From NCBI RefSeq assembly GCF_009617595.1, contig NZ_WIXK01000002.1, positions 186,001 to 250,000 of the forward strand: 64,000 nucleotides of DNA. The letters are read 5' to 3'. How positions within the stretch are numbered: position 1 is the first letter of the stretch; each line of letters starts with the position of its first letter. The notes beneath the pieces are model-generated. The model was given only the letters and a program-made list of their open reading frames with translations, did not search any database and was not told the origin of the DNA. This DNA is from Tritonibacter aquimaris. Its GTDB lineage: Bacteria; Pseudomonadota; Alphaproteobacteria; Rhodobacterales; Rhodobacteraceae. Positions 27,643 through 37,833 of this stretch are shown here, in pieces. The translations under genes were made by a program, and so were the position numbers.

Positions 27643-27752
27643 GCCTAAGGGCCTATGGCGGGACCGTCTTTTTCACCTTTGTTTATGGGTTGAAAGCTAC
27701 GCGGGCAAGTCTGGCTTTTGAGACGACCAATTACAGACGTGTTGGAGAAGAT

Positions 27753-30440
27753 ATGCTGGGTTTCGGAACACTCGCCAAAAAGATTTTCGGTACGCCGAAC
27801 GACCGAAAGATCAAGGCGACGCGGCCACTGATCGCCAAGATCAACGGGCTGGAGGCCGAGTTCGAAAAACTCAGCGATCAAGGCTTGATTGAAAAAACCG
27901 AAGAGCTGCGCAAACGTGCAAACGACGGTGAGAGCCTCGACAACCTGCTGCCCGAAGCCTTTGCGAACGTGCGTGAAGGCGCAAAACGGGCCTTGGGTCT
28001 GCGCGCCTTTGACACCCAGCTTATGGGCGGCGTCTTCCTGCACCAGGGCAACATCTCGGAAATGAAAACCGGTGAGGGTAAAACCCTCGTCGCAACCTTC
28101 CCGGCCTATCTGCATGCGCTGACTGGCAAGGGTGTGCATGTTGTGACGGTGAACGAATATCTGGCCAAACGCGACAGCGAGTGGATGGGCAAGGTTTTTG
28201 CCGCCGTGGGTATGACCACCGGCGTGATCTGGTCGGGCCAGCCTGACCCGGAAAAACAAGCCGCCTATGCGTCGGATGTGACCTATGCCACCAACAATGA
28301 GCTGGGCTTTGATTATCTTCGCGACAATATGAAGCCGAGCCTGGATCAGGTTTTCCAGAAATATCACAACTTTGCCATCGTGGATGAGGTCGACTCGATC
28401 CTGATCGACGAAGCGCGGACGCCGCTGATCATCTCTGGCCCGGCTGAAGATCGTTCTGAGCTTTACACGGCGATTGATGCGCTGATCCCGCAACTGAACG
28501 AAGATCACTATGAGATCGACGAAAAAACACGCGGTGTGACCTTTACCGAAGAAGGCAACGAAGCACTAGAAGAGATCCTGCGTGCACAGGGTCTGCTGGA
28601 AGCGGATGCATCGCTTTATGATCCCGAAAGCACGTCCATTGTGCACCACGTGAACCAGGCTTTGCGCGCGCATAAGCTTTTTGCCAAAGACAAAGAATAC
28701 ATTGTTCGCGGCGGTGACGTTATCCTGATCGATGAATTCACCGGCCGTATGATGCCGGGTCGTCGGCTGTCGGAAGGTCTGCATCAGGCGCTTGAAGCCA
28801 AAGAAAACGTGACGATCCAGCCGGAAAACACCACGCTGGCGTCTGTCACCTTCCAGAACTATTTCCGCCTTTATGATACGCTGTCTGGCATGACCGGCAC
28901 GGCGATGACCGAAGCAGAAGAATTTGCCCAGATCTACGGTCTTGGTGTGGTTGAGGTTCCAACCAACCGTCCTATTGCTCGTAAAGACGAAGATGATCAG
29001 GTTTACCGTACCGCTGGTGAAAAATATCAGGCCATGATCAATGACGCCAAAGCGGCGCATGAAAAAGGTCAGCCGGTTCTGTTGGGCACAACCTCGATTG
29101 AGAAATCAGAGCTCCTCAGCCATATGCTGAAGAAGGAAGGCATTGAGCATAACGTTCTGAACGCCCGCCATCACGAGCAGGAAGCGCAGATCGTTGGGGA
29201 TGCAGGTCGTCTGGGTGCGGTGACCATCGCAACCAACATGGCCGGTCGTGGCACCGATATTCAGCTTGGCGGTAACGTTGAGATTAAGGTGATGACCGCG
29301 CTGGAAGCCAATCCAGAGGCGGATCCGGCTGAACTGCGCGCATCAGAAGAAGCCAAACACGCGGAAGAGAAAGACAAAGTCCTATCTGTGGGTGGCCTGT
29401 GCGTACTGGCGTCAGAACGCCACGAAAGCCGCCGCATCGACAACCAGCTGCGCGGCCGTTCCGGTCGTCAGGGTGATCCGGGTCTGACACGTTTCTATCT
29501 CAGCCTCGAAGATGATCTGATGCGTATCTTTGGGTCAGAGCGGCTTGATAAAATGCTGTCGACACTGGGCATGAAAGAAGGCGAAGCGATTGTGCACCCT
29601 TGGGTCAATAAATCGCTCGAGCGCGCCCAGGCCAAGGTCGAGGGCCGCAACTTTGACATGCGCAAAAACGTGCTGAAGTTTGACGATGTGATGAATGATC
29701 AGCGTAAGGTGATCTTTAAGCAGCGTCGCGAAATCATGGCCTCCAAGGATCTGTCGGAAGTTGTGGCAGATATGCGCGAAGAGGTGGTTGATGATCTGTT
29801 GGATCAATTCATGCCTCCAAAATCCTATGCCGATCAGTGGGATACCGAAGGTCTGCAAGAAGCAGTTCGTGAACATCTGGCGCTGGATCTTCCGGTAAAA
29901 GACTGGGCCGCCGAAGAGGGTGTTGACGACGAACAGATCCGTGAACGCCTGCTGGAAGCGGCAGATGCGAACATGAAAGAAAAGGTGCAATCCTTTGGCG
30001 ACGAAGGCATGCGCAACATCGAAAAACAGGTGCTGCTGCAGACCATCGATGCCAAATGGCGTGAACACCTGCTGCGCCTTGAACATCTGCGTTCGGTTGT
30101 GGCCTTCCGCGGCTATGCACAGCGTGATCCGCTGAATGAATATAAGAACGAAAGCTTCCAGCTGTTTGAAGGCATGCTCGACAGTCTGCGTGAGGATGTG
30201 ACCAAGCAGATCAGCCACGTGCGTCCCATCACCGAAGAAGAACAGCGTCAGATGATGATGGAAATGGCTGCCCGTCAGGCCGCGATGCAGCCGGCAGCTG
30301 ATGCCGCTGCAGAACCTGCTGGTGAGCCCGCAGAGGGATTTGTCGAAGATGATCCGCAAAGCTGGGGTCAGCCGTCACGCAATGATCAATGCCCCTGTGG
30401 CTCTGGCAAGAAATTCAAACATTGCCATGGCCGTCACTGA
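27753..30440 (+). CDS. secA: Preprotein translocase ATPase SecA
   Basis: SecA drives protein export through SecYEG. The 895-residue protein has Walker A MKTGEGKT (about 104-111), the [14 protein letters not shown] Walker B region (about 209), the second ATPase half with GTDIQLGGN and [13 protein letters not shown], and a C-terminal zinc motif [13 protein letters not shown] (Cys880, Cys882, Cys891, His892) that binds SecB and lipid. ATG 27753 follows GGAGAAG and begins [13 protein letters not shown]; an in-frame Met 21 codons upstream is not expected in the family. Confidence 0.97.
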   Translation: MLGFGTLAKKIFGTPNDRKIKATRPLIAKINGLEAEFEKLSDQGLIEKTEELRKRANDGESLDNLLPEAFANVREGAKRALGLRAFDTQLMGGVFLHQGNISEMKTGEGKTLVATFPAYLHALTGKGVHVVTVNEYLAKRDSEWMGKVFAAVGMTTGVIWSGQPDPEKQAAYASDVTYATNNELGFDYLRDNMKPSLDQVFQKYHNFAIVDEVDSILIDEARTPLIISGPAEDRSELYTAIDALIPQLNEDHYEIDEKTRGVTFTEEGNEALEEILRAQGLLEADASLYDPESTSIVHHVNQALRAHKLFAKDKEYIVRGGDVILIDEFTGRMMPGRRLSEGLHQALEAKENVTIQPENTTLASVTFQNYFRLYDTLSGMTGTAMTEAEEFAQIYGLGVVEVPTNRPIARKDEDDQVYRTAGEKYQAMINDAKAAHEKGQPVLLGTTSIEKSELLSHMLKKEGIEHNVLNARHHEQEAQIVGDAGRLGAVTIATNMAGRGTDIQLGGNVEIKVMTALEANPEADPAELRASEEAKHAEEKDKVLSVGGLCVLASERHESRRIDNQLRGRSGRQGDPGLTRFYLSLEDDLMRIFGSERLDKMLSTLGMKEGEAIVHPWVNKSLERAQAKVEGRNFDMRKNVLKFDDVMNDQRKVIFKQRREIMASKDLSEVVADMREEVVDDLLDQFMPPKSYADQWDTEGLQEAVREHLALDLPVKDWAAEEGVDDEQIRERLLEAADANMKEKVQSFGDEGMRNIEKQVLLQTIDAKWREHLLRLEHLRSVVAFRGYAQRDPLNEYKNESFQLFEGMLDSLREDVTKQISHVRPITEEEQRQMMMEMAARQAAMQPAADAAAEPAGEPAEGFVEDDPQSWGQPSRNDQCPCGSGKKFKHCHGRH

Positions 30441-30471
30441 TCAACAGATCTAGAGCTTGCACTATTTTGTC

Positions 30472-30502
30472 AGAAGGTGGCCACGTGTTGGCCACCTTTT
30501 TG
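30472..30502 (+). terminator. Rho-independent terminator of secA
   Basis: AAGGTGGCC with GGCCACCTT around ACGTGTT, followed by five T, 34 bases after the secA stop. Confidence 0.9.
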
Positions 30503-30541
30503 CGTAAGGCTTCCTTAACCTGATGTGAGCGGGAGGCCAGA

Positions 30542-31411
30542 ATGGTAAATCCACGTGTACTGATAACGGCAGGCATCTGCCTGTGTGCGGCGTTTGGCTA
30601 TTCCTTGCAGCTTGGCCAAAAGGCTGCGGATGATTTGACTGCGGGGCAACAGCTCCCTGAAGAACCTGAAGCTCCGCTTGAGCTTGAAAACATAACTCTG
30701 ACATCGGCATCGCCGGATCTGCCAAAGGCAGAGAATGCGCAGGGTTCTGCTGAACCTTCCTGCTTGTTTTCCGTCAGCTCAGCCGCGGGTGCAGGGGCGA
30801 TGGTGCATCTGGATGTAAGCGCGCCTTGTGAACCCCATGCACGCGTGAGCATCCATCACAGCGGCATGTTGTTTTCCGCGCGCTTGAACAATGCTGGCAC
30901 ATTGTCGATGGAGGTGCCGGCGCTTAAGGCTTCGGGGATTTTTATTGTTGAGACCGAAGCAGGGCAGGCAGAGGTCATTTTGCAGCCGGTTACCGACCTT
31001 GATCTGGTGGAACGTGTGGCGCTGCAATGGCGCGGCAATAGCGGCTTTGAACTGCATGCGCGTGAATTTGGGGCTGACTACGGTGCCAAGGGCCATGTCT
31101 GGCACGGCAGCAGCGATGGTGCGGGCCGTATCTACCAGCTTGGCGACAGTGATATGGATACGCCCGAGCTGGTCGAAATCTACACCCTTCCGCACAATGC
31201 GCTGACAGCCTCGGGTGATATTGCACTGACGGTCGAAGCAGAGATCACCGCGCTGAACTGTGACAGCAGTATTTCGGCGCAGGTGCTTGATCTGCGCGCC
31301 GGTGCGCTGACAATTCGAGACCTTGTATTGGATATGCCAGACTGTGACGCCGCAGGTGACTTTCTGGTGTTGAATAATCTGGTCGAAAACCTGACAATCG
31401 CGCAAAACTAA
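30542..31411 (+). CDS. Exported protein of unknown function beside secA
   Basis: A 289-residue protein with an N-terminal hydrophobic segment (VLITAGICLCAAFGYSL) that may be a signal anchor, then a low-complexity acidic and proline stretch (about 35-70). The rest is beta-strand-like with repeated VxVxA patterns, and four or more cysteines (for instance PSCLF, APCEPH, LNCDSS, PDCDA) that could form disulfides outside the membrane. I recognise no catalytic motif. In roseobacters such proteins are sometimes labelled translocase only because of the neighbour. It is followed by the PstS-OmpA fusion 22 bases later and probably forms an operon with it. Confidence 0.72.
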   Translation: MVNPRVLITAGICLCAAFGYSLQLGQKAADDLTAGQQLPEEPEAPLELENITLTSASPDLPKAENAQGSAEPSCLFSVSSAAGAGAMVHLDVSAPCEPHARVSIHHSGMLFSARLNNAGTLSMEVPALKASGIFIVETEAGQAEVILQPVTDLDLVERVALQWRGNSGFELHAREFGADYGAKGHVWHGSSDGAGRIYQLGDSDMDTPELVEIYTLPHNALTASGDIALTVEAEITALNCDSSISAQVLDLRAGALTIRDLVLDMPDCDAAGDFLVLNNLVENLTIAQN

Positions 31412-31433
31412 ACGCGAGTGGTCAGGGTCTCTT

Positions 31434-32984
31434 ATGACAATTTTTCGTGCGGCGATCTGCGCGGCACTTTCTCTGTTGTGCAGCGCGATGAGCCTGTCTG
31501 CACAAGACGTGACATTGTCCTCACCAGATGGAGCAGTGGAAATCACCGGTAACCTGCTTGGTTTTGACGGGGAGTTTTACCGTGTGGACACGAAGTTTGG
31601 TGAATTGACCGTCGATGGATCCGGTGTGCGCTGTGACGGGCCGGGTTGTCCAAGCCTGTCAGATTTTATTGCGGAAATTACCCTGTCTGGTTCGGCTGCG
31701 ATGGCAGAAATCCTGCTGCCCGCGCTGATCGAAGGCTATGCGCTGCGCAATGGGTATCAGACCCACCGCAATCACCTGCAGGGTGAAGATTTCGAATATC
31801 TTTTGCGTTCTTCAGGCGGTGCGACCATCGCCCGGTTTGTGTTTCACGTCGGCAATACAGATGCTGGATTTCGCGACCTTTTTGACAATGCAGCGGATAT
31901 TGTCATGTCGCAGCGCGAGGTGCGCCGCGCTGAACTTGACCAGGCGCGATCGCTTGGCCTTGGGGATCTGACCCAGCCCAACCGCAGCCGGGTTCTGGCG
32001 CTTGATGGGTTGGTGCCGATCGTCTCGGCTCATAATCCCATTCAGCACATAACCTTGCCCCAGGTGGCACAGGTTCTGTCTGGTAACATTTCCAACTGGT
32101 CACAGCTTGGCGGGCCTGATGCGCCGATTTTGGTTCACCTTCCTTTTGCTGATACAGGTATGGCACAGGCGATTTCGGATCAGTTTCTGCCAGATGCACC
32201 CGTGATCAAAACCGCCGAGCGTCATGATCGCGTCGATACGCTTGCGCGTCATGTGGCAATTGATCCCTTTGCTTTTGGCATTGGGCTGTATTCAACACCT
32301 GCAGCTACACGGGTGCTGCAGATCAGCGGTGAATGTGGGTTTGATCTGCAGGCCAATCGGCGTTCGATCAAGACCGAAGACTACCCTATGACCGCACCTT
32401 TGTTTTTGTATCTGCCTGCACGTCGTCTGCCCAAGATCGGGCGTGAATTTCTTGCCTATGTTCGCGGCCCTGCAGCGCAGATCGTAATTCGACGCGCGGG
32501 TTTTGTGGATCAGGCGCCCGAGTTTGTTTCGATCGAAGCGCAGGGCAATCGCCTGGCCAATGCCATTTCTGCCGCTGGCGCAGAGGTGAAATTGGAAAGC
32601 CTGCACCGGATGGTCGCGGTATTGTCAGATCTTGAACGCCAGACAACAACCTTTCGGTTTGAACCGGGATCTACCCGGCCAGATGCGCAGTCGCGCAGCA
32701 ATATTCAACAGCTGGCGCGTGAACTCGAAGCGGGTGTCTATGATGGGCGCAAGCTGGTGTTTGTTGGCTTTTCCGATGGTCAGGGCCCAGCTGAGGGCAA
32801 TCAGAAGATTTCTCTCAAACGGGCGGGGGCAGTGCGTGATGCGGTGCTCAAGGCCGGAGAAACCGCCAATCTTGAGCGGGTCGATATTACAATCGAAGCC
32901 TTTGGTGAGGCCATGCCGATGGCCTGTGATGACAGTTCCTGGGGGCGCAAGGTCAACCGCCGCGTAGAGGTCTGGGTGCGCTAA
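31434..32984 (+). CDS. PstS-like substrate-binding domain fused to an OmpA-family domain
   Basis: A 516-residue exported protein. After a signal peptide (cleaved near LSA-QD, residue 23) comes a phosphate-binding-protein-like domain (about 75-360): ITLSGSAAMAEILLPALIEG, DIVMSQREV and VLSGNISNWSQLGG. The last 130 residues fit the peptidoglycan-binding OmpA domain: TTTFRFEPGSTRPDAQSRSN, FVGFSDGQGPAEGNQKIS and GRKVNRRVEVWV. So it probably binds the cell wall and a ligand in the periplasm. Ligand is unknown. Its stop overlaps the radC stop on the other strand. Confidence 0.87.
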   Translation: MTIFRAAICAALSLLCSAMSLSAQDVTLSSPDGAVEITGNLLGFDGEFYRVDTKFGELTVDGSGVRCDGPGCPSLSDFIAEITLSGSAAMAEILLPALIEGYALRNGYQTHRNHLQGEDFEYLLRSSGGATIARFVFHVGNTDAGFRDLFDNAADIVMSQREVRRAELDQARSLGLGDLTQPNRSRVLALDGLVPIVSAHNPIQHITLPQVAQVLSGNISNWSQLGGPDAPILVHLPFADTGMAQAISDQFLPDAPVIKTAERHDRVDTLARHVAIDPFAFGIGLYSTPAATRVLQISGECGFDLQANRRSIKTEDYPMTAPLFLYLPARRLPKIGREFLAYVRGPAAQIVIRRAGFVDQAPEFVSIEAQGNRLANAISAAGAEVKLESLHRMVAVLSDLERQTTTFRFEPGSTRPDAQSRSNIQQLARELEAGVYDGRKLVFVGFSDGQGPAEGNQKISLKRAGAVRDAVLKAGETANLERVDITIEAFGEAMPMACDDSSWGRKVNRRVEVWVR

Positions 32985-33739
32985 AGCAGACCAGTTGCAC
33001 GGAAACTCAGCTCATCGGATTTACCGATAATCAGGTGATCATGCACCGTTATGCTCAAAGGGGTCAGCGCGGCCGCAATCTGCGCGGTCATATCTATATC
33101 GCTGTCTGAGGGGCTGGGATCACCCGAGGGATGATTGTGGACCAAGATTATGGCGCTGGCGTTCAGTTCCAGCGCCCGCTTGGCCACTTCGCGTGGATAG
33201 ACCGGTACGTGATCCACAGTGCCGCGCGCCTGTTCCTCGTCGGCGATCAGGGTGTTTTTGCGATCCAGAAACAGAATGCGAAATTGTTCAAACTCCAGAT
33301 GGGACATGCTGGTATGGCAGTAATCCAGCAAGGCGTCCCAACTTGAAATCACCTGTCGCTGCATCACCCGCGCCCGCGCAAGACGCTGTGCAGCGGCCTC
33401 AAGCACCTTGAAATCGGTGATGATCGCAGCGCCAACCTCGCTGACCTCAGCAAGACGGTTTGGCGGCGCGGTGATAACCCGGTTGATATCACCAAAGGTG
33501 TCGAGCAGCCGCCGTGCCAAGGGTTTTACGTCTTTGCGCGGTACCGAGCGAAACAGGATCAGCTCCAGCAGTTCATAATCTGGAATGGCTGCCGCGCCAC
33601 CGGACATAAAGCGGCTGCGCAACCGCGAGCGATGATCGCGAATATACGAGGGTTGCGTGCGTTGTTGTTCAACACAGCTTTCTTGCGCCTCTGAGAATAA
33701 AGGCAAAGATGATTCTGAAAATCGATCAGACTGGCCCAT
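32981..33739 (-). CDS. radC: RadC-family JAMM/MPN+ domain protein
   Basis: A 252-residue protein with an N-terminal helix-hairpin-helix-like region (PDYELLELILF) and a JAMM metalloprotease motif His201-X-His203 with Asp214 (HNHPSGDPSPSDSD). Despite its name the family has no firm DNA-repair role. The stop codon shares bases with the stop of the convergent OmpA-fusion gene (CTAA in common). It runs away from dnaJ in the same direction, about 80 bases after the dnaJ terminator side. Confidence 0.93.
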   Translation of the reverse strand: MGQSDRFSESSLPLFSEAQESCVEQQRTQPSYIRDHRSRLRSRFMSGGAAAIPDYELLELILFRSVPRKDVKPLARRLLDTFGDINRVITAPPNRLAEVSEVGAAIITDFKVLEAAAQRLARARVMQRQVISSWDALLDYCHTSMSHLEFEQFRILFLDRKNTLIADEEQARGTVDHVPVYPREVAKRALELNASAIILVHNHPSGDPSPSDSDIDMTAQIAAALTPLSITVHDHLIIGKSDELSFRATGLL

Positions 33740-33822
33740 ATGGCCAAGTTTGGCTGAATGTGTTGATAGAAGGTTAAGAGGCTGGATGCGCCCCTATGGA
33801 TTTGTGGAGATTTATGGCGCAA

Positions 33823-33853
33823 AGAAAAACGCTCCCCGAAGGGAGCGTTTTAT
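33823..33853 (-). terminator. Rho-independent terminator of dnaKJ
   Basis: AAACGCTCCC with GGGAGCGTTT around a tight loop, flanked by A and T runs, directly at the dnaJ stop. Confidence 0.9.
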
Positions 33854-35022
33854 TAGCCTTTCATCCCGTCCCAGAAGCCTTTTACCGATGAGAAAAAGCT
33901 TCCACTTTCAGGGTTGGTGCGCTCTTCCGAGAGTTCTTCGAACTCCCGCAGTAGCTCTTTTTGCCGTGTGGTGAGATTCACAGGTGTTTCCACAGCAAGT
34001 TCGATGAACATGTCACCCACTCCACCGCCGCGAAGCGCCGGCATGCCCTTGCCACGCAGACGCATCTGGCGACCAGATTGGCTGCCTTCGGGGATTTGTA
34101 CCCGTCCGCGTCCACCATCAATGGTCGGAACCTCAATGGCACCACCCAAAGCAGCTTTGGCCATTGAAACCGGAACCCGACAATAAAGATTATCGGCTTC
34201 GCGCTCAAACAGCTCATGCGCCGCCACTTCTACAAAGATGTAGAGATCACCGGGAGGGCCACCACGCATGCCTGCTTCGCCTTCGCCAGCGAGGCGAATA
34301 CGTGTGCCAGTTTCAACACCCGCAGGGATGTTGACCGACAATGAGCGGTCCTTTTCGACCCGGCCATGACCGTGGCAGGATTTGCATGGGTTCTTGATGA
34401 TTTGCCCCAGCCCCGAACAGGTCGGGCAGCTGCGTTCAACCGTAAAGAAGCCCTGCTGCGCGCGCACCTTGCCCATACCGTTACAGGTTGGACATGTGGT
34501 GGGTTCTGCGCCACCCTCGGCACCGGTGCCATCGCATTCGGTACAGGACACCGCAGTTGGTACTTTGATGGTTTTCTGGATGCCGGCAAAAGCATCTTCC
34601 AGCGTTACACGCAGGTTGTAGCGCAGGTCTGCGCCACGCGCCGCACGTTGACGCCCGCCACCGCCGCCACCACGACCGCCCATGAAGTCTCCGAAGAGAT
34701 CATCAAACACATCCGAGAAGGCAGAGGAGAAATCACCGCCGCCACCGCCAAAGCCGCCAGGGCCGCGTGGTCCACCGCCGCCACCACCCATGCCGTTTTC
34801 AAAGGCGGCGTGGCCATAGCGATCATAGGCTGCCTTTTTCTCGGCATCCTTCAAAACCTCATAGGCTTCGTTCGCGTCCTTGAACATGGCTTCGGCGTCC
34901 GGATTATCCGCGTTGCGGTCCGGGTGAAGCTCTTTGGCTTTCTTGCGGTAGCCTTTTTTGATCTCATCGGCGCTGGCACCTTTGGCCACACCAAGAGTTT
35001 CGTAATAGTCACGTTTTGACAT
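33853..35022 (-). CDS. dnaJ: Chaperone protein DnaJ
   Basis: DnaJ stimulates DnaK ATP hydrolysis and delivers substrates. The 389-residue protein has a J-domain with HPD (33-35), a Gly/Phe-rich region (about 75-123), four zinc-binding CxxCxGxG repeats ([32 protein letters not shown]), and C-terminal substrate domains. It follows dnaK by 75 bases containing two hairpins. Type I DnaJ is complete. Confidence 0.97.
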   Translation of the reverse strand: MSKRDYYETLGVAKGASADEIKKGYRKKAKELHPDRNADNPDAEAMFKDANEAYEVLKDAEKKAAYDRYGHAAFENGMGGGGGGPRGPGGFGGGGGDFSSAFSDVFDDLFGDFMGGRGGGGGGRQRAARGADLRYNLRVTLEDAFAGIQKTIKVPTAVSCTECDGTGAEGGAEPTTCPTCNGMGKVRAQQGFFTVERSCPTCSGLGQIIKNPCKSCHGHGRVEKDRSLSVNIPAGVETGTRIRLAGEGEAGMRGGPPGDLYIFVEVAAHELFEREADNLYCRVPVSMAKAALGGAIEVPTIDGGRGRVQIPEGSQSGRQMRLRGKGMPALRGGGVGDMFIELAVETPVNLTTRQKELLREFEELSEERTNPESGSFFSSVKGFWDGMKG

Positions 35023-35049
35023 CAGTTACCCCTTCTGCCTCAACGAAAG

Positions 35050-35094
35050 CGGGCCGATCCGGGGTCCGGACCGGCCCGTCTTGGCAAAGCCAAG
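35050..35094 (-). promoter_or_regulatory. Tandem hairpins in the dnaK-dnaJ intergenic region
   Basis: CGGGCCG (35050-35056) pairs with CGGCCCG (35072-35078), with a second perfect TCCGG/CCGGA stem inside. Beside it CTTGGC (35080-35085) pairs with GCCAAG (35089-35094). Neither has a T run, so they are more likely to protect the dnaK mRNA or lower dnaJ expression than to terminate fully. Confidence 0.65.
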
Positions 35095-35097
35095 ATG

Positions 35098-37020
35098 TTA
35101 GCGCTTGTCGTTGTCCAGGTCTTCGAACTCGGCGTCAACGATGTCATCTGCGCCAGGGCCAGATGCTTCATCAGCTGCTGCGGGCTCTTCGTCGCTGCCT
35201 TCTTCGGCTTGCGCTTTATAGATCGCTTCGCCGAGACGCATTGCCACTTCGGTGACGTTCTGGATACCAGCCTTGATCTTTTCGGCGGTCGATTTCTCGT
35301 TTTCCAGATCATCTTTCAGAGCTGCAACTGCCAGCTCGATCGCTTCAACAGTTGAAGGATCGACCTTGTCGCCGTGTTCTTCGACTGATTTCTCTGTCGA
35401 GTGCACAAGGCTTTCGGCCTGGTTCTTGGCTTCGATCAGCTCGCGGCGATCTTTATCCGCTTCCGCATTGTCTTCCGCGTCTTTGACCATCTGTTCGATG
35501 TCCGCATCCGACAGGCCACCCGAAGCTTGGATGGTGATCTGCTGCTCTTTGTTGGTGGCTTTGTCTTTGGCGCCAACCGACACGATGCCGTTGGCGTCGA
35601 TGTCAAAGGTCACTTCGATCTGCGGCATGCCACGTGGTGCAGGCGGGATCTCTTCGAGGTTGAACTGACCCAGGATCTTGTTGTCCGCAGCCATTTCACG
35701 CTCACCCTGGAACACACGGATGGTTACGGCGTTCTGGTTGTCTTCGGCGGTTGAGAACACCTGAGACTTTTTGGTTGGGATGGTGGTGTTGCGATCGATC
35801 AGACGGGTGAAAACACCGCCCAAAGTTTCGATACCCAGCGACAGTGGGGTCACGTCCAGAAGAACAACGTCTTTAACGTCGCCTTGCAGAACGCCAGCCT
35901 GAATGGCCGCACCCATGGCAACCACTTCGTCAGGGTTCACACCTTTGTGGGGCTCTTTGCCGAAGAATTTGGTCACTTCTTCGATGACCTTCGGCATACG
36001 GGTCATACCACCAACCAGAACAACCTCATCAACGTCAGATGCAGAAAGGCCTGCGTCTTTCAGTGCTGCGGCGCAAGGCTTCAGGGAGTTCTTGATCAGG
36101 TCGCCAACCAGGCTTTCCAGTTTCGCACGGGTCAGTTTGATGACCATGTGCAGCGGCTGGCCCGAGGAAGGATCCATCGAGATGAACGGCTGGTTGATTT
36201 CGGTCTGGCTTGCCGAAGACAGTTCGATCTTGGCTTTCTCAGCGGCTTCTTTCAGACGCTGCAGGGCCATCTTGTCTTTGGACAGATCAACGCCGTTCTC
36301 TTTTTTGAACTCACCGGCCAGGTAAGAGACGATGCGCATGTCAAAGTCTTCACCACCCAGGAAGGTGTCACCGTTGGTGGATTTCACTTCAAAGAGACCA
36401 TCGTCGATTTCCAGGATGGTCACGTCGAATGTACCACCGCCAAGGTCATAAACCGCAATGGTTTGTGTGTCTTCTTTGTCGAGACCATATGCCAGCGCAG
36501 CAGCAGTTGGTTCGTTGATGATTCGCAGAACTTCAAGGCCAGCGATCTTACCTGCGTCTTTGGTTGCCTGACGCTGCGCGTCGTTGAAGTAGGCCGGAAC
36601 GGTGATAACCGCCTGGGTCACTTCTTCGCTGAGATAGCTCTCAGCGGTTTCTTTCATCTTGCCGAGGATGAAAGCAGAGATTTGCGAAGGAGAGTACTTT
36701 TCACCCTTTGCTTCGACCCATGCATCACCATTGCCACCGTTGATCACGGAAAACGGCAGGTGTTTTTTGTCTTTGGCCAGATCCGCGTCATCTGCGCGGC
36801 GGCCAATCAGGCGCTTTACGCCAAAAATAGTATTGTCTGGGTTGGTCACAGCCTGGCGTTTTGCCGGCTGGCCTACCAGTCGCTCTTCGTCGGTGAAGGC
36901 GACAATCGACGGGGTAGTGCGTGCACCCTCGGCGTTTTCAATCACGCGGGGTTGCGAGCCATCCATAATGGCCACACAGGAGTTTGTTGTACCCAGGTCG
37001 ATACCGATAACTTTGCTCAT
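35098..37020 (-). CDS. dnaK: Chaperone protein DnaK (Hsp70)
   Basis: The 640-residue Hsp70 starts [17 protein letters not shown], with phosphate-1 and phosphate-2 motifs, [31 protein letters not shown] and [10 protein letters not shown]. The substrate domain is followed by an acidic-Ala C-terminal lid. The ATG at 37020 has AAGGGATC upstream and gives the standard N-terminus; a Met 19 codons earlier is rejected. It heads the dnaKJ operon and is divergent from alkB. A long open frame on the opposite strand is an artefact of its codon bias. Confidence 0.97.
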   Translation of the reverse strand: MSKVIGIDLGTTNSCVAIMDGSQPRVIENAEGARTTPSIVAFTDEERLVGQPAKRQAVTNPDNTIFGVKRLIGRRADDADLAKDKKHLPFSVINGGNGDAWVEAKGEKYSPSQISAFILGKMKETAESYLSEEVTQAVITVPAYFNDAQRQATKDAGKIAGLEVLRIINEPTAAALAYGLDKEDTQTIAVYDLGGGTFDVTILEIDDGLFEVKSTNGDTFLGGEDFDMRIVSYLAGEFKKENGVDLSKDKMALQRLKEAAEKAKIELSSASQTEINQPFISMDPSSGQPLHMVIKLTRAKLESLVGDLIKNSLKPCAAALKDAGLSASDVDEVVLVGGMTRMPKVIEEVTKFFGKEPHKGVNPDEVVAMGAAIQAGVLQGDVKDVVLLDVTPLSLGIETLGGVFTRLIDRNTTIPTKKSQVFSTAEDNQNAVTIRVFQGEREMAADNKILGQFNLEEIPPAPRGMPQIEVTFDIDANGIVSVGAKDKATNKEQQITIQASGGLSDADIEQMVKDAEDNAEADKDRRELIEAKNQAESLVHSTEKSVEEHGDKVDPSTVEAIELAVAALKDDLENEKSTAEKIKAGIQNVTEVAMRLGEAIYKAQAEEGSDEEPAAADEASGPGADDIVDAEFEDLDNDKR

Positions 37021-37127
37021 CTTCGATCCCTTTTTTCCTTCAAGGCGATTACCCGAGGCCTGAACCCGTTTTGGCATCCTGACCCCGATGACGACAGGTT
37101 TGCACTAAACCTTGCCGCGTCGAAGGG

Positions 37128-37156
37128 TATATAAGGAGCGCAATTGGTCCCTGCAA
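37128..37156 (-). promoter_or_regulatory. dnaK promoter candidate
   Basis: On the minus strand TTGCAG (37156-37151) is separated by 17 bases from TATATA (37133-37128). The -10 is preceded by CTCCT, and the box could be read by sigma-70 or a heat-shock sigma factor. It lies 108 bases before the dnaK ATG. Confidence 0.5.
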
Positions 37157-37230
37157 CCGCCTCAGCACGCCGCATTTCGCCGTTCTGTACGGTTTTTGCA
37201 AGGGATATGGTTAAGAATGGAATAACGCAT

Positions 37231-37833
37231 ATGGTTATGCTGCGGGTTCGTGGGTTTGAAATCCACAAAAGCTACCTCTCCCTGCAGGAGCAGCAGGCCT
37301 TGATTGAGGTGCTGCGCCCGGTGCTGAAGGCGGTGCCGCTGTTTTCGCCAACTGTAGCCAGTGGCGGCAAAATGTCTGTGCGCATGACCTCTGCGGGGCG
37401 CTATGGTTGGTATTCCGATGAACAGGGTCACCGCTATCAGGCGCATCATCCAAAAGGTCAGCATTGGCCAGAAATCCCGCCAGAAATACTAAATATCTGG
37501 CGTGCGCTCACACAAACAGATCGCGAACCAGAATGTTGTCTGGTGAATTATTACGGCGAAAATGCGCGTATGGGGCTGCATCAAGACCGGGATGAAGCGG
37601 ATTTTTCTTACCCGGTGCTGTCGATCAGCCTTGGCGATGACGGGCTATATCGTATGGGCAACGAAACACGCGGCGGCAAATCCGAATCGCTTTGGCTGAA
37701 TTCTGGAGATGTGGTGGTTATGGGTGGTGAGGCGCGGCTGAAATATCACGGGGTGGACCGCATCCGGTTTAAATCATCACGCCTTTTGCCCAAAGGGGGG
37801 CGTATCAATCTGACCTTACGCGTGGTGACTTAG
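37231..37833 (+). CDS. alkB: AlkB-like 2-oxoglutarate-dependent DNA/RNA dealkylase
   Basis: A protein of about 200 residues that oxidatively removes alkyl lesions using Fe(II) and 2-oxoglutarate. The HxD iron motif HQDRDEADF, the NYYGENARMGLHQD block, and the late KYHGVDRIRFKSSRLLPKGG with the second His and the 2OG-binding Arg residues are visible. The start is uncertain: ATGs at 37207, 37231 and 37237 are in frame, and 37231 or 37237 fits the usual N-terminus MLRVRGFEIH. The stop shares bases with the convergent ABC permease stop. Confidence 0.88.
   Translation: MVMLRVRGFEIHKSYLSLQEQQALIEVLRPVLKAVPLFSPTVASGGKMSVRMTSAGRYGWYSDEQGHRYQAHHPKGQHWPEIPPEILNIWRALTQTDREPECCLVNYYGENARMGLHQDRDEADFSYPVLSISLGDDGLYRMGNETRGGKSESLWLNSGDVVVMGGEARLKYHGVDRIRFKSSRLLPKGGRINLTLRVVT

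Noticed and set aside
35884-37134. 416-codon plus-strand frame opposite dnaK
   Set aside because: Long frames antisense to dnaK are a known artefact of its codon usage; no ribosome site, and the dnaK protein explains the sequence fully.
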